From positions 1-37,800 of the forward strand of contig JBFMGX010000026.1 in the NCBI GenBank assembly GCA_040752595.1: a DNA stretch of 37,800 nt. Direction: 5' to 3'. The position numbers and the translations under genes were made by a program. How positions within the stretch are numbered: the stretch's first letter is position 1; every line of letters starts with the position of its first letter. This document shows positions 16,815-26,330 of the stretch, in pieces. This DNA is from Candidatus Zixiibacteriota bacterium (GTDB lineage Bacteria > Zixibacteria > MSB-5A5 > WJJR01). Under the pieces are notes generated by a model that worked only from the letters and a program-made list of their open reading frames with translations, was not told the origin of the DNA and did no database searches.

Positions 16815-19800
16815 CTATGGACAGACGCGTGTCGGGCACCGGAAACGCGAGAAGTGCCCGTCGGAGATGAAACCGGCATCGGACCCAGAGAACCCGAGTT
16901 TCATCTGCAATCGTTCTCCGGTATTCGTTGGGAAATCCCAAAGCAGGAGTCCGCCGGACTGCGTGGCCTGATCCAAGAGACGCAGCAGTCCCCAGTCGCC
17001 ACTGAAGTTGAGCGGGGGAACATAGGCACCGCTCACGGGGTCGATCTTGAATGAGACGTCACCGCCCCCCGGTTTGGGCCAGCGATAGTCATGGGGCTTG
17101 TCCGGACCCGGGACCCAATCAAACACGTCGCTTCCGTAAGTCAGTTGACAACTGCGCAGTTGCCATCCCAGGCGATAGCTGCTGCTGGCGGTGAGGCGGA
17201 AGCGAATCTCGATGTTCTGGCCCGGCATGACATTCTGGATCGCTGTCGCGGCTTGTAAGGCCGACGAGTATTCACCGGAGAGGGGAATGCCCTCGCCGAT
17301 CGCCGGATCGGCCTCGCTCTGTTTGAAGGCGAAGAATGGGCCGCTGGGGCTGAAGAATGAGACGACCGACGCTTGGGAGACTTCGCGTTCGCTGGCGCGG
17401 TTGAAGGGGTAGGCCTCGGCGAGTTGGGCGAAGTTGGCGCGCACGTTGTTTTCCCACTGCTGGTTGATGCAATTGCAAACCTCGCCCACGGCGGCGCGCT
17501 GCGCCACATCCAACGGGCGACGCAGGAAAGCGGCCGCCGACTGTGCCAGCGCCGAGCCCTGGACGAGGCGCTTGACGTTGTCTTGGCGTTTCTCAAATTC
17601 CAGTTTCAGATTCCGATACTGACCGGCGCACTTGGCCTGTTGCGTGAGTCCGTCGCGGGCGGCCTTGATCTTGTCGGGCATGTCCTTCATCAGTTCCAAA
17701 TAGGCTTGGGCGCCGCTCTTGTCCCCCTTCTGCAGGTCGACTTCGCCGAGGAAGCGACCGAGTGGGCGAAAGGCCTCGTCGATCCGGCGATCAAAGGGAT
17801 CGCCGAGACCACGCAGGTGCGTTTGGGCGTATATCTTGCGCACTACGCCGATCATCGGCGTCCCTTCCTGCGACAATTCGGCCAGCGCGTCACCAGCGGC
17901 GGTCAGGTCGTTCATGGGGAGGACGAGCGCGGCGTCCAGGAACGTACGCCATGTGGAGCGGAACTCGTCGACGTAGCGCTCCGTGAGTTGCTCTTTGAGC
18001 TTGTCGATTGGCGTGGAGGCAAAGGCGCTCTTGAGCGCCGGGTTGGCGGCGATTTCCGCTTCGATCGTGTCGATGCGCGGCTGCACCTGCGTCTTCCACC
18101 CCTCGGCGGTGAACGCCAGGCCGACCCGGCCGCCCGACAGCCGTGTTGAACCGGGAGCGGCCTCGGTGATCGTGTAGTCTGGCCCCAGCGCGTCATTGGA
18201 CCCCGTGATTATCTTGCGATAGAGCGTGGCCACCGTCCAGTAACGGGCGGTCATTCTCTGGATATCCGCCAGCAAGGCCGGATCGGCAGCGGCACGCATC
18301 GGCAGAGATTCGTCGCGCCGGTGCTTCCAGTAGTAACGTACCTGCGACTGCAGCAACTGGTCGAGATGGGGCCGCTCGCCTTCGGGAATCGTCGGACTCC
18401 AGACGGAATCGGTCTCCTCGATCAGGGCCGCGATGTCGGCCGACACCGAATCGTGCGGCAGCGTCAACATCGTGTACGCCGTCGCCGTCAGGAAATACCG
18501 GCTCATCTCATCGTCGGTGACCGGCGCCGCGGTGCCGCGTAACTCGGTTTCGAGTTTCTGCGCGGACGGGGCCACGAACAGCCGAAGGTACCGTTTGAAA
18601 TAGACCTGGCGCGCCGCCTCGATCACCGGCTCGCCGGAGTAGAGCCCCCACCGGCGCCAGAGGCCGGGGCCGCGTTCGGCCCGTTCCAGCGCCGCGCGCA
18701 GATTCTCCAGGGAGTCGAGCGCGTCGAGCGAGAACGATGGGTACACGCCGGTGGCAATCGCCGTCTCGGACGTCAGGGAACGCAACCGGGCATTGGCGCT
18801 CCGATTTCCCATATGGGAGGTCAATAACGCGAGTCCGAGGAGCCCTGTCGCCGCGGTCATGGCGACGACCGCCAGGAATCGTGCCGTGCGTCGGCGTCGC
18901 CCGGCAGCCGTCGTCGTCAGCACGTTCAATTCGTCGGGCAGGATGATCTCACCGAAGAGGTCGCGGATGAAGTATGCCTTGGTCTCGGGAACCGGCTCGC
19001 TGTATTCGCGTCCCGAAGTCGGCAGCCCGAAGTCGCGGCGCATGGCGGCCATCACCTGGGCGACCGGCGCCCCCTCCTGTGTACCGGAGGTGAAGTAGAA
19101 CCCGCGGATCAGGGGATTCTGCTGGTAGGGATTGGGGGCAAACAGTGTCTCGACGAAGGCGGTCAGCGGCTTGAGCGCGGCGGCGAATTCGAGCGGGAAC
19201 AGATAGGTGCCGCGTCGCTGCGCCGGCCGGATCTCGGTGGCCAGTTGCCGCAGACGGCGCCGCTCCAGTTCCGCCAACAGAGCATGGGTCTCGCGGGCGA
19301 ACTCCTCATGCACCGGTTTGCTTGTCGGTTCGTACTTGCCCGTGTATCCCCAGACCTGCTCGCGGTCGACACGGCTCAGGCCGCCGAAGAACTCGACGAA
19401 TCCCGCGATCAGGTCGCATTTTGTGAAGACGACGTAGACAGGGAAGAGGATTTCCAATTTCAGAATCAACTCATCGATGCGGCGACGCAGGTTCTTCGCC
19501 AGTTCCTCCCGACCGTCATCGCTCTCTTTCAGGATCTCATCGACGGCGACGGCGAGGATCAGTCCGTTGATCGGGGCGCGGGGTCGTGCCTTGGCCAGCA
19601 TGGTCAGGAAGCTGGACCATTCCTCGCGGTCGTCGGCGCCGCCTGAGGAGATGGTGTACCGCCCGGCGGTGTCGAGGATGATTCCCTCATTGGAGAACCA
19701 CCAGTCGCAGTTGCGTGTCCCCCCCAGTCCCCGGACCTTGTTTCCTTCTCCCGCTTCGGGATCGACCGGCGGGAAGTGCAGACCGGAATTGCGCAACGCC

Positions 19801-20219
19801 GTCGATTTCCCGGCCGCGGAGGGGCCGATGATCATGTACCACGGGAGCACATAGAGCGCCTGGGCGCCGCCTCGCCCGCGACCGAGCTTCGAGCGTTTGA
19901 GCATGGTCAGGGCGCGTTCGAGCTTCTCCCGGATGGCCGCCAATTCGTCTTTCACATCCGGGCGGGCGGCCAGCAGTTGGTCGTCGGCCTGCTTCTTGAG
20001 GAAGCCCTCCAACAGGCGCGCTTTTCGTCGCGCCTGAATCGCCTTGACGAGCAGGTACAGCAGGAAGATGATCAGAATGGCCAGCGCCGCGAGGTAGAAC
20101 CACAGGCTCCAGCGGGGAAACAGCCGTGGGCCGCCGATGGCGATCACCAGCACGATGACGACGACGGCGCCGAGGGCGGCCAGTTTGGATTTCAGGAAGG
20201 GGAGGATGGCACTGAACAC
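16815..20219 (-). CDS. tssM: T6SS membrane complex protein TssM (IcmF)
   Basis: 1134 residues, normal for TssM. Two membrane segments lie at about 13-30 and 38-60 and a third near 455-475, placing an NTPase domain in the cytoplasm and the large C-terminus in the periplasm. Residues 132-140 are GPSAAGKST, an intact Walker A, followed by IILDTAGRYTI. The C-terminal part contains the usual VVSFFSPSGPFFAFKQS region and a beta-domain ending (MKLGFSGSDAGFISDGHFSR). With TssL and TssJ it forms the envelope-spanning channel. tssL ends 27 bases upstream. Confidence 0.96.
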   Translation of the reverse strand: MFSAILPFLKSKLAALGAVVVIVLVIAIGGPRLFPRWSLWFYLAALAILIIFLLYLLVKAIQARRKARLLEGFLKKQADDQLLAARPDVKDELAAIREKLERALTMLKRSKLGRGRGGAQALYVLPWYMIIGPSAAGKSTALRNSGLHFPPVDPEAGEGNKVRGLGGTRNCDWWFSNEGIILDTAGRYTISSGGADDREEWSSFLTMLAKARPRAPINGLILAVAVDEILKESDDGREELAKNLRRRIDELILKLEILFPVYVVFTKCDLIAGFVEFFGGLSRVDREQVWGYTGKYEPTSKPVHEEFARETHALLAELERRRLRQLATEIRPAQRRGTYLFPLEFAAALKPLTAFVETLFAPNPYQQNPLIRGFYFTSGTQEGAPVAQVMAAMRRDFGLPTSGREYSEPVPETKAYFIRDLFGEIILPDELNVLTTTAAGRRRRTARFLAVVAMTAATGLLGLALLTSHMGNRSANARLRSLTSETAIATGVYPSFSLDALDSLENLRAALERAERGPGLWRRWGLYSGEPVIEAARQVYFKRYLRLFVAPSAQKLETELRGTAAPVTDDEMSRYFLTATAYTMLTLPHDSVSADIAALIEETDSVWSPTIPEGERPHLDQLLQSQVRYYWKHRRDESLPMRAAADPALLADIQRMTARYWTVATLYRKIITGSNDALGPDYTITEAAPGSTRLSGGRVGLAFTAEGWKTQVQPRIDTIEAEIAANPALKSAFASTPIDKLKEQLTERYVDEFRSTWRTFLDAALVLPMNDLTAAGDALAELSQEGTPMIGVVRKIYAQTHLRGLGDPFDRRIDEAFRPLGRFLGEVDLQKGDKSGAQAYLELMKDMPDKIKAARDGLTQQAKCAGQYRNLKLEFEKRQDNVKRLVQGSALAQSAAAFLRRPLDVAQRAAVGEVCNCINQQWENNVRANFAQLAEAYPFNRASEREVSQASVVSFFSPSGPFFAFKQSEADPAIGEGIPLSGEYSSALQAATAIQNVMPGQNIEIRFRLTASSSYRLGWQLRSCQLTYGSDVFDWVPGPDKPHDYRWPKPGGGDVSFKIDPVSGAYVPPLNFSGDWGLLRLLDQATQSGGLLLWDFPTNTGERLQMKLGFSGSDAGFISDGHFSRFRCPTRVCP

Positions 20220-20246
20220 GGCATTCTGTCCTTGCTCGGTGAACGG

Positions 20247-20945
20247 CTACATGAGCGCGCGCAACTGCGCGGCAATGCTGGTGGCTTGACCGCTGCCCAG
20301 AAAACGAAGAACCAGAAAGAACACAAACACGATGCCGACGAGACCCGCGGCGATCACGCTCAGCGGGAGCGACTCCCGGACTTGTTTGAAGACCTGTTCG
20401 GGCGGTTCCCAGTGCGGCGACAGATCGGCGCTGACCGAATGAATGCGGGCCAACTCGCGTCCGCTCGTCTCCGTCAACGCCTGCAGTTGCCGTGGGTCGG
20501 CCAGCGCGAATTTCCCCTCAAAGCCGAGCGCCAGACAGGTATGATAGATCTCCAAGAGGTCGGCGGTGGCATCGGGACGAAGGCGCAGCGCCTCAAGCTT
20601 GTCGAAGAACTCCGTCCCGGCCCTGTTGGTGCTGAAGTACTCCAACGACAGGGGATTCTGCGCCCAGATGCCCCGGCCGCTCCAATCGGAACGGGCGATC
20701 GCTTCATCGATGAAGGCGGTGAGGGCGAACCGGGCCGTGAGAATGTCCTCCGCGGCGATTCCGGTCTCGCGGGCTCGACGCTCCATACCGGCAAAGACAT
20801 TGCCGATGTTGGCCCGCAACTGTCCCGGATCGCCGAGGTCCGCCCCGGAGAGGATGTTCAGAATGAACGAGAAGGCCGGCTGCGCCAGGTGCGACAGCGG
20901 GCTGGATGTCTTTGGTGTCGGGTTGGTCGCCTTTTGTGCGCTCAT
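20247..20945 (-). CDS. tssL: T6SS membrane complex protein TssL (DotU/IcmH)
   Basis: 232 residues, starting MSAQKATNPTPKTSSPLSHL. The cytoplasmic DotU domain includes RFALTAFIDEAIARSDWSG, NPLSLEYFSTNRAGTEFFDK and EIYHTCLALGFEGKFALADP. A single C-terminal membrane segment lies at about 198-220 (VIAAGLVGIVFVFFLVLRFL). It is the short form with no OmpA-like peptidoglycan-binding extension, so wall anchoring must come from another protein. It starts 125 bases after tssK; that gap holds a palindromic repeat. Confidence 0.96.
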   Translation of the reverse strand: MSAQKATNPTPKTSSPLSHLAQPAFSFILNILSGADLGDPGQLRANIGNVFAGMERRARETGIAAEDILTARFALTAFIDEAIARSDWSGRGIWAQNPLSLEYFSTNRAGTEFFDKLEALRLRPDATADLLEIYHTCLALGFEGKFALADPRQLQALTETSGRELARIHSVSADLSPHWEPPEQVFKQVRESLPLSVIAAGLVGIVFVFFLVLRFLGSGQATSIAAQLRALM

Positions 20946-20972
20946 AGGGATTGTCCACGCTATGCAATCGTC

Positions 20973-20997
20973 GGTCAGGAGCGCAGGGCTCCTGACC
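20973..20997. repeat. Dispersed palindrome GGTCAGGAGC/GCTCCTGACC
   Basis: Perfect 10-base arms separated by GCAGG. Similar TCAGGAGC...GCTCCTGA palindromes are widely scattered in intergenic DNA of many bacteria. It sits in the 125-base tssK-tssL gap. There is no T-run after it, so readthrough is expected. Confidence 0.85.
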
Positions 20998-21070
20998 TAC
21001 GCGCCGTCAGGGGATGGCGCAAATAGGATACGAATGATCTTCATTGCAAGCCATCCCCATTAACATCCGT

Positions 21071-22426
21071 TCACTTCTCCACCGCCAGACACTCGACCTC
21101 CCAGCCGGGGAATTCCGCCGGGGGGGCATAGATGGCAATCTGTCCCGCCTTCTTGATGAACTCCCAACGATCGCCACGGGGATCGAGGCGGAAATACACA
21201 ACACCAGCGCGCCGGGGAATGGCGGCCGGTGGTAGTTGCATGAAGATGAGATTCACACCAGGTAGGTTCTTGCCGATGAGCGTGGCGATTTTGTCCGGCG
21301 ACACGATCTTCGCATGCTTGGGGAACTCACCGGCCAGACGGCTCTCCGAGACATCGCCCGAGACACCGATGTAGAAATCGCTGGTGGTAAAGAGCGCCGG
21401 ATCGGGGATCGTGCCCTCCAGCCGGGAGACATCGACACGGGTCAGTGGAATGCGGACGAATCGCGCCTCCACGACTGCTTCGAGGAGCTCGCGCAGGCGA
21501 CCGATCAAGGGCCGGAACGTCCCCTCCAGATCATCGTGGCGGTAGCCGGGGAGATCGCGGGGATGCGCCCCGACCTGGAAAGTGCACAGATGCCCGGCAC
21601 ACTGGGCCAGCAGTTGATACAACGCCGAAGGATGAAGACGCGGGTACTGATGCGCATGCGCCAACAGGGGGATATAGGCATTGATGGTGTGCAACTTGAG
21701 AAAATTCGGCATGTCGGTGGTGGAGAACTCGGTCAGGGTCGGCGTGCGCTGCCGCACCTGATCGGCCAGCGACTGCGACTTGGCGGAGGCGGTTTCCACC
21801 ACGCCGCGCAGTTGCGCGCTCAGCCACGGTGAAGCGCTCACTGCCAGCGCGGGCGGGACATACGATGGCCGCAGTTGGGGGACGCCCTCGGGGTTGCGTT
21901 CCACCTCGGCAATCTTGATCAGATCGAATCCCTCGTGGTCCTCCCCCGAGAACAAGACGACGATCCGCTTCTTGGCGTAGGCGATCTCACGCTCGTTCTC
22001 GCCGGTGACTTCATCGGCGACGGTGCTGAAGGCGCGCTGGTAGCGCGCCGGCGTGTGCGTCTCTTCGGAACCCATGCGGACTCCGGGCGCTCCGGGGCGC
22101 AGGCGCGGCAGGCCGAGATAGACCGAGAGCACGCGCTCGGTCGGGGCGAAGTGGGCCTCGAATGAACGCGATGGTGGTGGGTCGTCCACTGCGGGGGCGC
22201 GTACCGTGGTGCCGTCGGGCATGATCCCTTCGAACTCGGTGATCGTGAACAACCGGTTGGCGATCGCCTCGGCATCCACGACCATGTGCGCGGTCCCCCA
22301 GCCGAAGCCGGACAACGCCCGCAGTTGAAACGCGCGGTCCCCCGTCAGGTAGGCGTCGAACTGCTGAAAGTGATGCTGGGTCAGGAATAGACCCTCGCTC
22401 CATAGGATCTTGTGGTATTGCGGCAT
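21071..22426 (-). CDS. tssK: T6SS baseplate-membrane adaptor TssK
   Basis: 451 residues from the ATG at 22426 (MPQYHKILWSEGLFLTQHHF). Sixty-three further in-frame codons upstream are Arg/Pro-rich, run into tssJ and are not family-like. The N-terminal signature WSEGLFLTQHHFQQFD and the middle LHTINAYIPLLAHAHQYPRLHPSALYQLL segment are characteristic. TssK trimers join the baseplate to TssL/TssM. It starts 73 bases after tssJ. Confidence 0.96.
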   Translation of the reverse strand: MPQYHKILWSEGLFLTQHHFQQFDAYLTGDRAFQLRALSGFGWGTAHMVVDAEAIANRLFTITEFEGIMPDGTTVRAPAVDDPPPSRSFEAHFAPTERVLSVYLGLPRLRPGAPGVRMGSEETHTPARYQRAFSTVADEVTGENEREIAYAKKRIVVLFSGEDHEGFDLIKIAEVERNPEGVPQLRPSYVPPALAVSASPWLSAQLRGVVETASAKSQSLADQVRQRTPTLTEFSTTDMPNFLKLHTINAYIPLLAHAHQYPRLHPSALYQLLAQCAGHLCTFQVGAHPRDLPGYRHDDLEGTFRPLIGRLRELLEAVVEARFVRIPLTRVDVSRLEGTIPDPALFTTSDFYIGVSGDVSESRLAGEFPKHAKIVSPDKIATLIGKNLPGVNLIFMQLPPAAIPRRAGVVYFRLDPRGDRWEFIKKAGQIAIYAPPAEFPGWEVECLAVEK

Positions 22427-22499
22427 CGCGGTCAGGTCCCTTTGTCCCGTTCGGTGAAGTACGCTCCGCGGCCCGGTCGGGTCAAGCGGCGCCCGGTCA

Positions 22500-23006
22500 T
22501 CACTTCCCGCGTTCCACCCAATTCGAACCGAGTTGGATGGCCACGGTCTGTTGTGTCTTCTTGGGTATCTTGAACACGATCCGTTCGCGGCCGCGCACGG
22601 TCGCGGGCTGCGCAAAGTTGGCGATGGCGCCGAAGTGCGGCGAAACGTTGCGGGCGCGGCTGAAGGGAATCTCGATCGTGGAGCGGCGCGTCTCCCGCGG
22701 TGCGATGATCAGTGTGACCGAGTCGATGATGTCCTTGGCGAACTCGGCGGTGAAGCTGACGTCGAAGGTGCTGCTGAAGAAGGCCTGAACATTGGTGGCG
22801 GAGAATCGCTCGGTGTTGTTTAGAATGAAGGCCTTCACCTGCACCGCTTGTGCCGTCTGGCCATCGAAGTTCAGCGAATCGGTGCCCGTGAAGGCGACTT
22901 CGACGCGCATCGGTTTTTCCTGTTTTGAGAACAGAATCCCACAACCGGCGAGTCCTTCCACGACGATGACCAGTGCGGCCATCCGATAGGCCGTGCTCCT
23001 ACTCAT
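22500..23006 (-). CDS. tssJ: T6SS outer-membrane lipoprotein TssJ
   Basis: 168 residues from the ATG at 23006, with GGGGGA just upstream. The N-terminus is a lipoprotein signal (MSRSTAYRMAALVIVVEGLA then GC), giving lipobox LAGC with the acylated Cys at residue 22. The mature part is a beta-sandwich-like domain with VQVKAFILNNTERF. TssJ anchors TssM to the outer membrane. Its start overlaps the end of the tagH-like gene by eight bases, so the two are translationally coupled. Overall divergence from proteobacterial TssJ is high; lipobox and position support the call. Confidence 0.85.
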   Translation of the reverse strand: MSRSTAYRMAALVIVVEGLAGCGILFSKQEKPMRVEVAFTGTDSLNFDGQTAQAVQVKAFILNNTERFSATNVQAFFSSTFDVSFTAEFAKDIIDSVTLIIAPRETRRSTIEIPFSRARNVSPHFGAIANFAQPATVRGRERIVFKIPKKTQQTVAIQLGSNWVERGK

Positions 23007-23937
23007 TTGTTCCCCCTTGCTTCTTGGGGCGTTCCAATGTCCCGCTTCCCTGGGTCTTCGCCCACATATAGTCTCTGTATCCTTCCCGAAAGGCGGGGAG
23101 GAAACGTGCCTGGTACCAGCGATCATCCTCGGCCGCCAACTCTCCATACCGCTTCTTGTAGCGGCGCCAGAGGCGAAAACTATGACCGGGGAGCCATCGC
23201 CGCCAGCGGATGCCGCCGCTTGCCCGATCGCCCGATTCGCCGGCGAAGATCTCCTGCTCCAAGGTCGCCGGCGCGAGCATTTCCAGGATTTCCCGCGTCC
23301 CTTCGCGCACGCACCGCTCGTATCCGGCCATGATGGCCAGTTGATGGTGCTTCAGCTCGTCGATGGCCAACTTGAGACCGGCGGTCGATTCCTCGTCGAT
23401 CGTTGCGGCGCGCCAATCAAACAGGAGCTTCCCCAGATCGCCATGCATGTCCCCCAAACGGATCTGACGCGTCATCTCGCCTACCGGGCCTGCTGTCGCC
23501 GAAGAATACAAGGACCATGTTGTCTGGACCTTCTTGCGCCCCGACAAGAGCTCTTGGAATTCCTGCACCAGCATCCCCGCGGAGCGTTTGATCCGTTCGC
23601 AGAAGGCCCGAATCTGCTCCGGAGAATCGAAGGAGGTTTCCTCACCGGAGAAATGGTGTGCCAGGCGCACCAAGTAGTCGTAGGCGGTGCGATTCAACTC
23701 CAGTTGGGCGCGGAGGCGGGCATTCTCGGAGCGCAGGGCCTTGATGTCGCTCGATTCGCCGGTGACGGCGCTCTGTCCCGACCGCTCGGATTCCTCCAGC
23801 GACTGTCGGAGAGTGGCCAGTATCTCCTTACGGAGTTCAGGATCGGCCGGGGTGTCGCCGGACTCGGCCTCAAGCCATTGACCTTCAAGGCGTTGCAGCC
23901 ACCGACGCGTCTCCGCGCGGATCAAATCGACATCCAT
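22999..23937 (-). CDS. TagH-like T6SS protein lacking an FHA domain
   Basis: 312 residues from the ATG at 23937 (MDVDLIRAETRRWLQRLEGQ). The C-terminal two thirds match the TagH/Fha C-terminal domain: residues around 190-235 (LKLAIDELKHHQLAIMAGYE, EMLAPATLEQEI) and the ending LWRRYKKRYGELAAEDDRWY with FLPAFREGYRDYM. The N-terminal 100 residues are charged and helical (SSDIKALRSENARLRAQLEL looks coiled-coil) instead of the phosphothreonine-binding FHA domain. It is the first gene of the cluster, next to tssJ and tssK. In other systems Fha scaffolds assembly after phosphorylation; here that input is probably lost or supplied by another protein. The homology call rests on remembered motifs. Confidence 0.75.
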   Translation of the reverse strand: MDVDLIRAETRRWLQRLEGQWLEAESGDTPADPELRKEILATLRQSLEESERSGQSAVTGESSDIKALRSENARLRAQLELNRTAYDYLVRLAHHFSGEETSFDSPEQIRAFCERIKRSAGMLVQEFQELLSGRKKVQTTWSLYSSATAGPVGEMTRQIRLGDMHGDLGKLLFDWRAATIDEESTAGLKLAIDELKHHQLAIMAGYERCVREGTREILEMLAPATLEQEIFAGESGDRASGGIRWRRWLPGHSFRLWRRYKKRYGELAAEDDRWYQARFLPAFREGYRDYMWAKTQGSGTLERPKKQGGTNE

Positions 23938-23990
23938 GGTCAGAATCACCCGCCCCGTTCCGTACGGGCAACAGGATCGCCTCGGATGCG

Positions 23991-24019
23991 ATACTACGGA
24001 ACGCACGGGGTTTAGACAA
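23991..24019 (-). promoter_or_regulatory. Candidate sigma70-type promoter of the T6SS operon
   Basis: On the minus strand TTGTCT (24014-24019) and TAGTAT (23991-23996) are 17 bases apart, each matching four of six consensus bases. They lie 54 bases or more upstream of the first T6SS gene. No sigma54-type TGGC-N9-TGC site was found here. Transcription could also read in from the permease gene upstream. Confidence 0.35.
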
Positions 24020-24120
24020 GTGCGTTTCGCATGCTGGCCATCGAGGCAGTGCGCCGGAATCCCGCAAGAGGATGGTTCCGGGGATGGTGCCGCTTCATCG
24101 TCCGCACTCTTATGTGCCGT

Positions 24121-26223
24121 TCATGGCCTGACCCGCACCGGGAGGATCATCGCATAGAGACCGGCGGACTGGAGCCGCCGCTGCAGTTGGCGCGCCGTCT
24201 CGTTATGCAATAGTCGCTGGTACCAACGCTCTTCGGCAAAGACGAGCTTGCCGGCGAAGAACACCGATTTTGGGTACTCCTTGGCGATCGTGAGGCACGC
24301 CTCCTCGGCGGCGGCAACCGCCTCGGTGCCGACGGCGACCCGATAGTCTGCGGCCAGACCGAAACCGCGGGCCAGCGCCACGTACTGCCGCAGGGTGCTC
24401 TCGGTATGAGTCTGAACCTGCTCCACGGCGTCAGCGCCCTTGAAACTGGCTGAGTCAATGACGCCCACTGAGATGAATATGAGATTGTGGAAGTGGTCGC
24501 CGAACTGGTGCCGGATCGACAGAAGCGAATGAACCCCCAATCCGGCATACGAGCCCACCAGCAGGACGGCCGTGGGGGCGGTTGGATCCAGCGCCGGGAT
24601 TGGCCGGTCTGAGGCCGTGGGAACATCCTGCAGGACGTCGTCTAAGACCTTCAACTGCCGTCCCACCTTCGCATAGTGCCGACGCACCAGCGCACACACG
24701 CCGATCAGCGCGATCGTCAGGACCAGTGTGACCCAACCCCCTTCACCGAACTTCTCATAGATCGTGATGCTGAGAATCGACACGCACAGAATCAGGCCGA
24801 TCACGTGGATGCTGATGTGCTTCTTCCAGCGGGCATGACGGGCCCGGTCACGTATCCAGAACCGGCACATCGACAGTTCGGTCAGCGAGAAGGTCAGAAA
24901 GACATTGATGGAATACATGACGACCAGATGCGTGACGCTGCCGCCGGTGTAGAGGAGCGTCAACGCCGAGGTGATGCCCATCAGCAGGATGCCGTTCTGC
25001 ATCGTCAGACGGTCGGACAACTGCGAGAAGCGGTGCGGGAGCCAGGAGTCATGCGCCATGTTGGCCATGACCCGGGGGCCGTCGATCACTCCCGCTTGGG
25101 CGGCGACGAACAACAGCATCGCTTCGGAGAATAAGGTGATCGTCACAAACGCGGTGGCCGCCCAAGGGCCGAGCCACCCCAGTGACTCCACAAACCGGCC
25201 GGCCAGCACGGCGTTCATCGTCTTCCCGGCGGCGGGCACGGCACCGGCCAGGAGGTAGGCGACGATCAAGCCGCTGGCCGTCGCCGCCAGCGACGCGGCC
25301 ATCAGGACCATCGTGCGCTTGCCGGTCTCGACCCGCGGCTCGCGCATGATCATGAGACCGTTGGACACTGCCTCAATGCCGGTGTAGGTTCCTCCCCCCA
25401 TCGAGTAGGCGCGGAGAAACAGGGCGATCATACCGGCCAGCCCCAGTCCCACCGGCGGGGCTTGCAGTCCCTGTGTGAAACCGTGATGGATCTCGGTGAC
25501 GACAGCGGGAATTTCGTGCGCGCGGCTGACAATGACGCCCAGGATCAAGATCGCATGGGTGACGAGAAAGGTGATGAAGATCGGCGCCAGAATGGTCACC
25601 GACTCCCGGACCCCGCGCAGGTTGAGCGTCACGAGAACGGCAATGCCGGCGAATTCCACCAACAGCTTCGCCGGGATCAGTCCGAATATGAGCAGACTCT
25701 GCCAGTGGAGCGGCAGGAAGCTGAAGACGGCGTCGGCTCCGGCCGCGATGGAAATCGATATCGTTAGAACATAGTCAACCAGCAGCGCGGCCCCGGAGAC
25801 GACTCCAGCCTTCGGCCCGAGGACGCTGGTGGAGACAACGTACCCGCCGCCACCGAACGGAAAGTGCTCGATGATCCGGCTGTAGGCGTAGGCGATGACG
25901 CTGACGGTGAATGCTGTGGCCACAGCCAGGAGAATGGCCAGATAGGTGTGGGATCCCAGCGCCTTGAACGCCTCCTCGGGACCGTAGGCCGAAGAGGACA
26001 GGCCGTCCGCGCCCAGGCCCACCCACGCCAAGAGGGCGACCAGTGAGACCTTATGGAAGACACCCGGCTCGCTCAGCTTGCGCTTGCCGCCGATCAGGAC
26101 ACGTCGGAGAAACGCACCAACGTGCCATGTGCGTTGTGGCGATCCAGGTGGAACGTTGCTGTTGCTGTCCGGCGAACCACCAGATGAGCCGGCATGCTCG
26201 TCGAGCCGTCGAGGCCCGGACAT
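24121..26223 (-). CDS. APC-superfamily permease with soluble C-terminal domain, possibly KimA-like
   Basis: 700 residues from the ATG at 26223, which has GGAGAGGAG upstream; 40 earlier in-frame codons are Arg-rich and unlikely. About twelve membrane segments run from residue 60 to 520. The first carries GLGADGLSSSAYGPEEAF, close to the signature of KimA/YdaO-type potassium-proton symporters of the APC superfamily; FPFGGGGYVVST and SMGGGTYTGIEAVSNG are further substrate-site motifs. The last 160 residues form a cytoplasmic alpha/beta domain (TAVLLVGSYAGLGVHSLLSI) resembling universal-stress-type folds. Potassium is a plausible substrate; amino-acid transport cannot be excluded. It is codirectional with the T6SS but has no evident functional link. 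Confidence 0.85.
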   Translation of the reverse strand: MSGPRRLDEHAGSSGGSPDSNSNVPPGSPQRTWHVGAFLRRVLIGGKRKLSEPGVFHKVSLVALLAWVGLGADGLSSSAYGPEEAFKALGSHTYLAILLAVATAFTVSVIAYAYSRIIEHFPFGGGGYVVSTSVLGPKAGVVSGAALLVDYVLTISISIAAGADAVFSFLPLHWQSLLIFGLIPAKLLVEFAGIAVLVTLNLRGVRESVTILAPIFITFLVTHAILILGVIVSRAHEIPAVVTEIHHGFTQGLQAPPVGLGLAGMIALFLRAYSMGGGTYTGIEAVSNGLMIMREPRVETGKRTMVLMAASLAATASGLIVAYLLAGAVPAAGKTMNAVLAGRFVESLGWLGPWAATAFVTITLFSEAMLLFVAAQAGVIDGPRVMANMAHDSWLPHRFSQLSDRLTMQNGILLMGITSALTLLYTGGSVTHLVVMYSINVFLTFSLTELSMCRFWIRDRARHARWKKHISIHVIGLILCVSILSITIYEKFGEGGWVTLVLTIALIGVCALVRRHYAKVGRQLKVLDDVLQDVPTASDRPIPALDPTAPTAVLLVGSYAGLGVHSLLSIRHQFGDHFHNLIFISVGVIDSASFKGADAVEQVQTHTESTLRQYVALARGFGLAADYRVAVGTEAVAAAEEACLTIAKEYPKSVFFAGKLVFAEERWYQRLLHNETARQLQRRLQSAGLYAMILPVRVRP

Positions 26224-26330
26224 CGCTGTCTCCTCTCCGGCCTGCGAGGTTAGCTGACGGGCTGGGATGGAAGAGACGTGCTCACCCCGCGCGAGATCGC
26301 GCTTCGCCCCGGAATCTCGGGTCCCCCGCT

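Noticed and set aside
16793-16879. 29-residue N-terminal extension of TagF
   Set aside because: It overlaps the end of tssM and precedes the conserved start MWGKPVAPVGLFG.
22427-22615. 63-residue N-terminal extension of TssK
   Set aside because: Arg/Pro-rich, overlaps tssJ, and the TssK family begins at MPQYHKILW.
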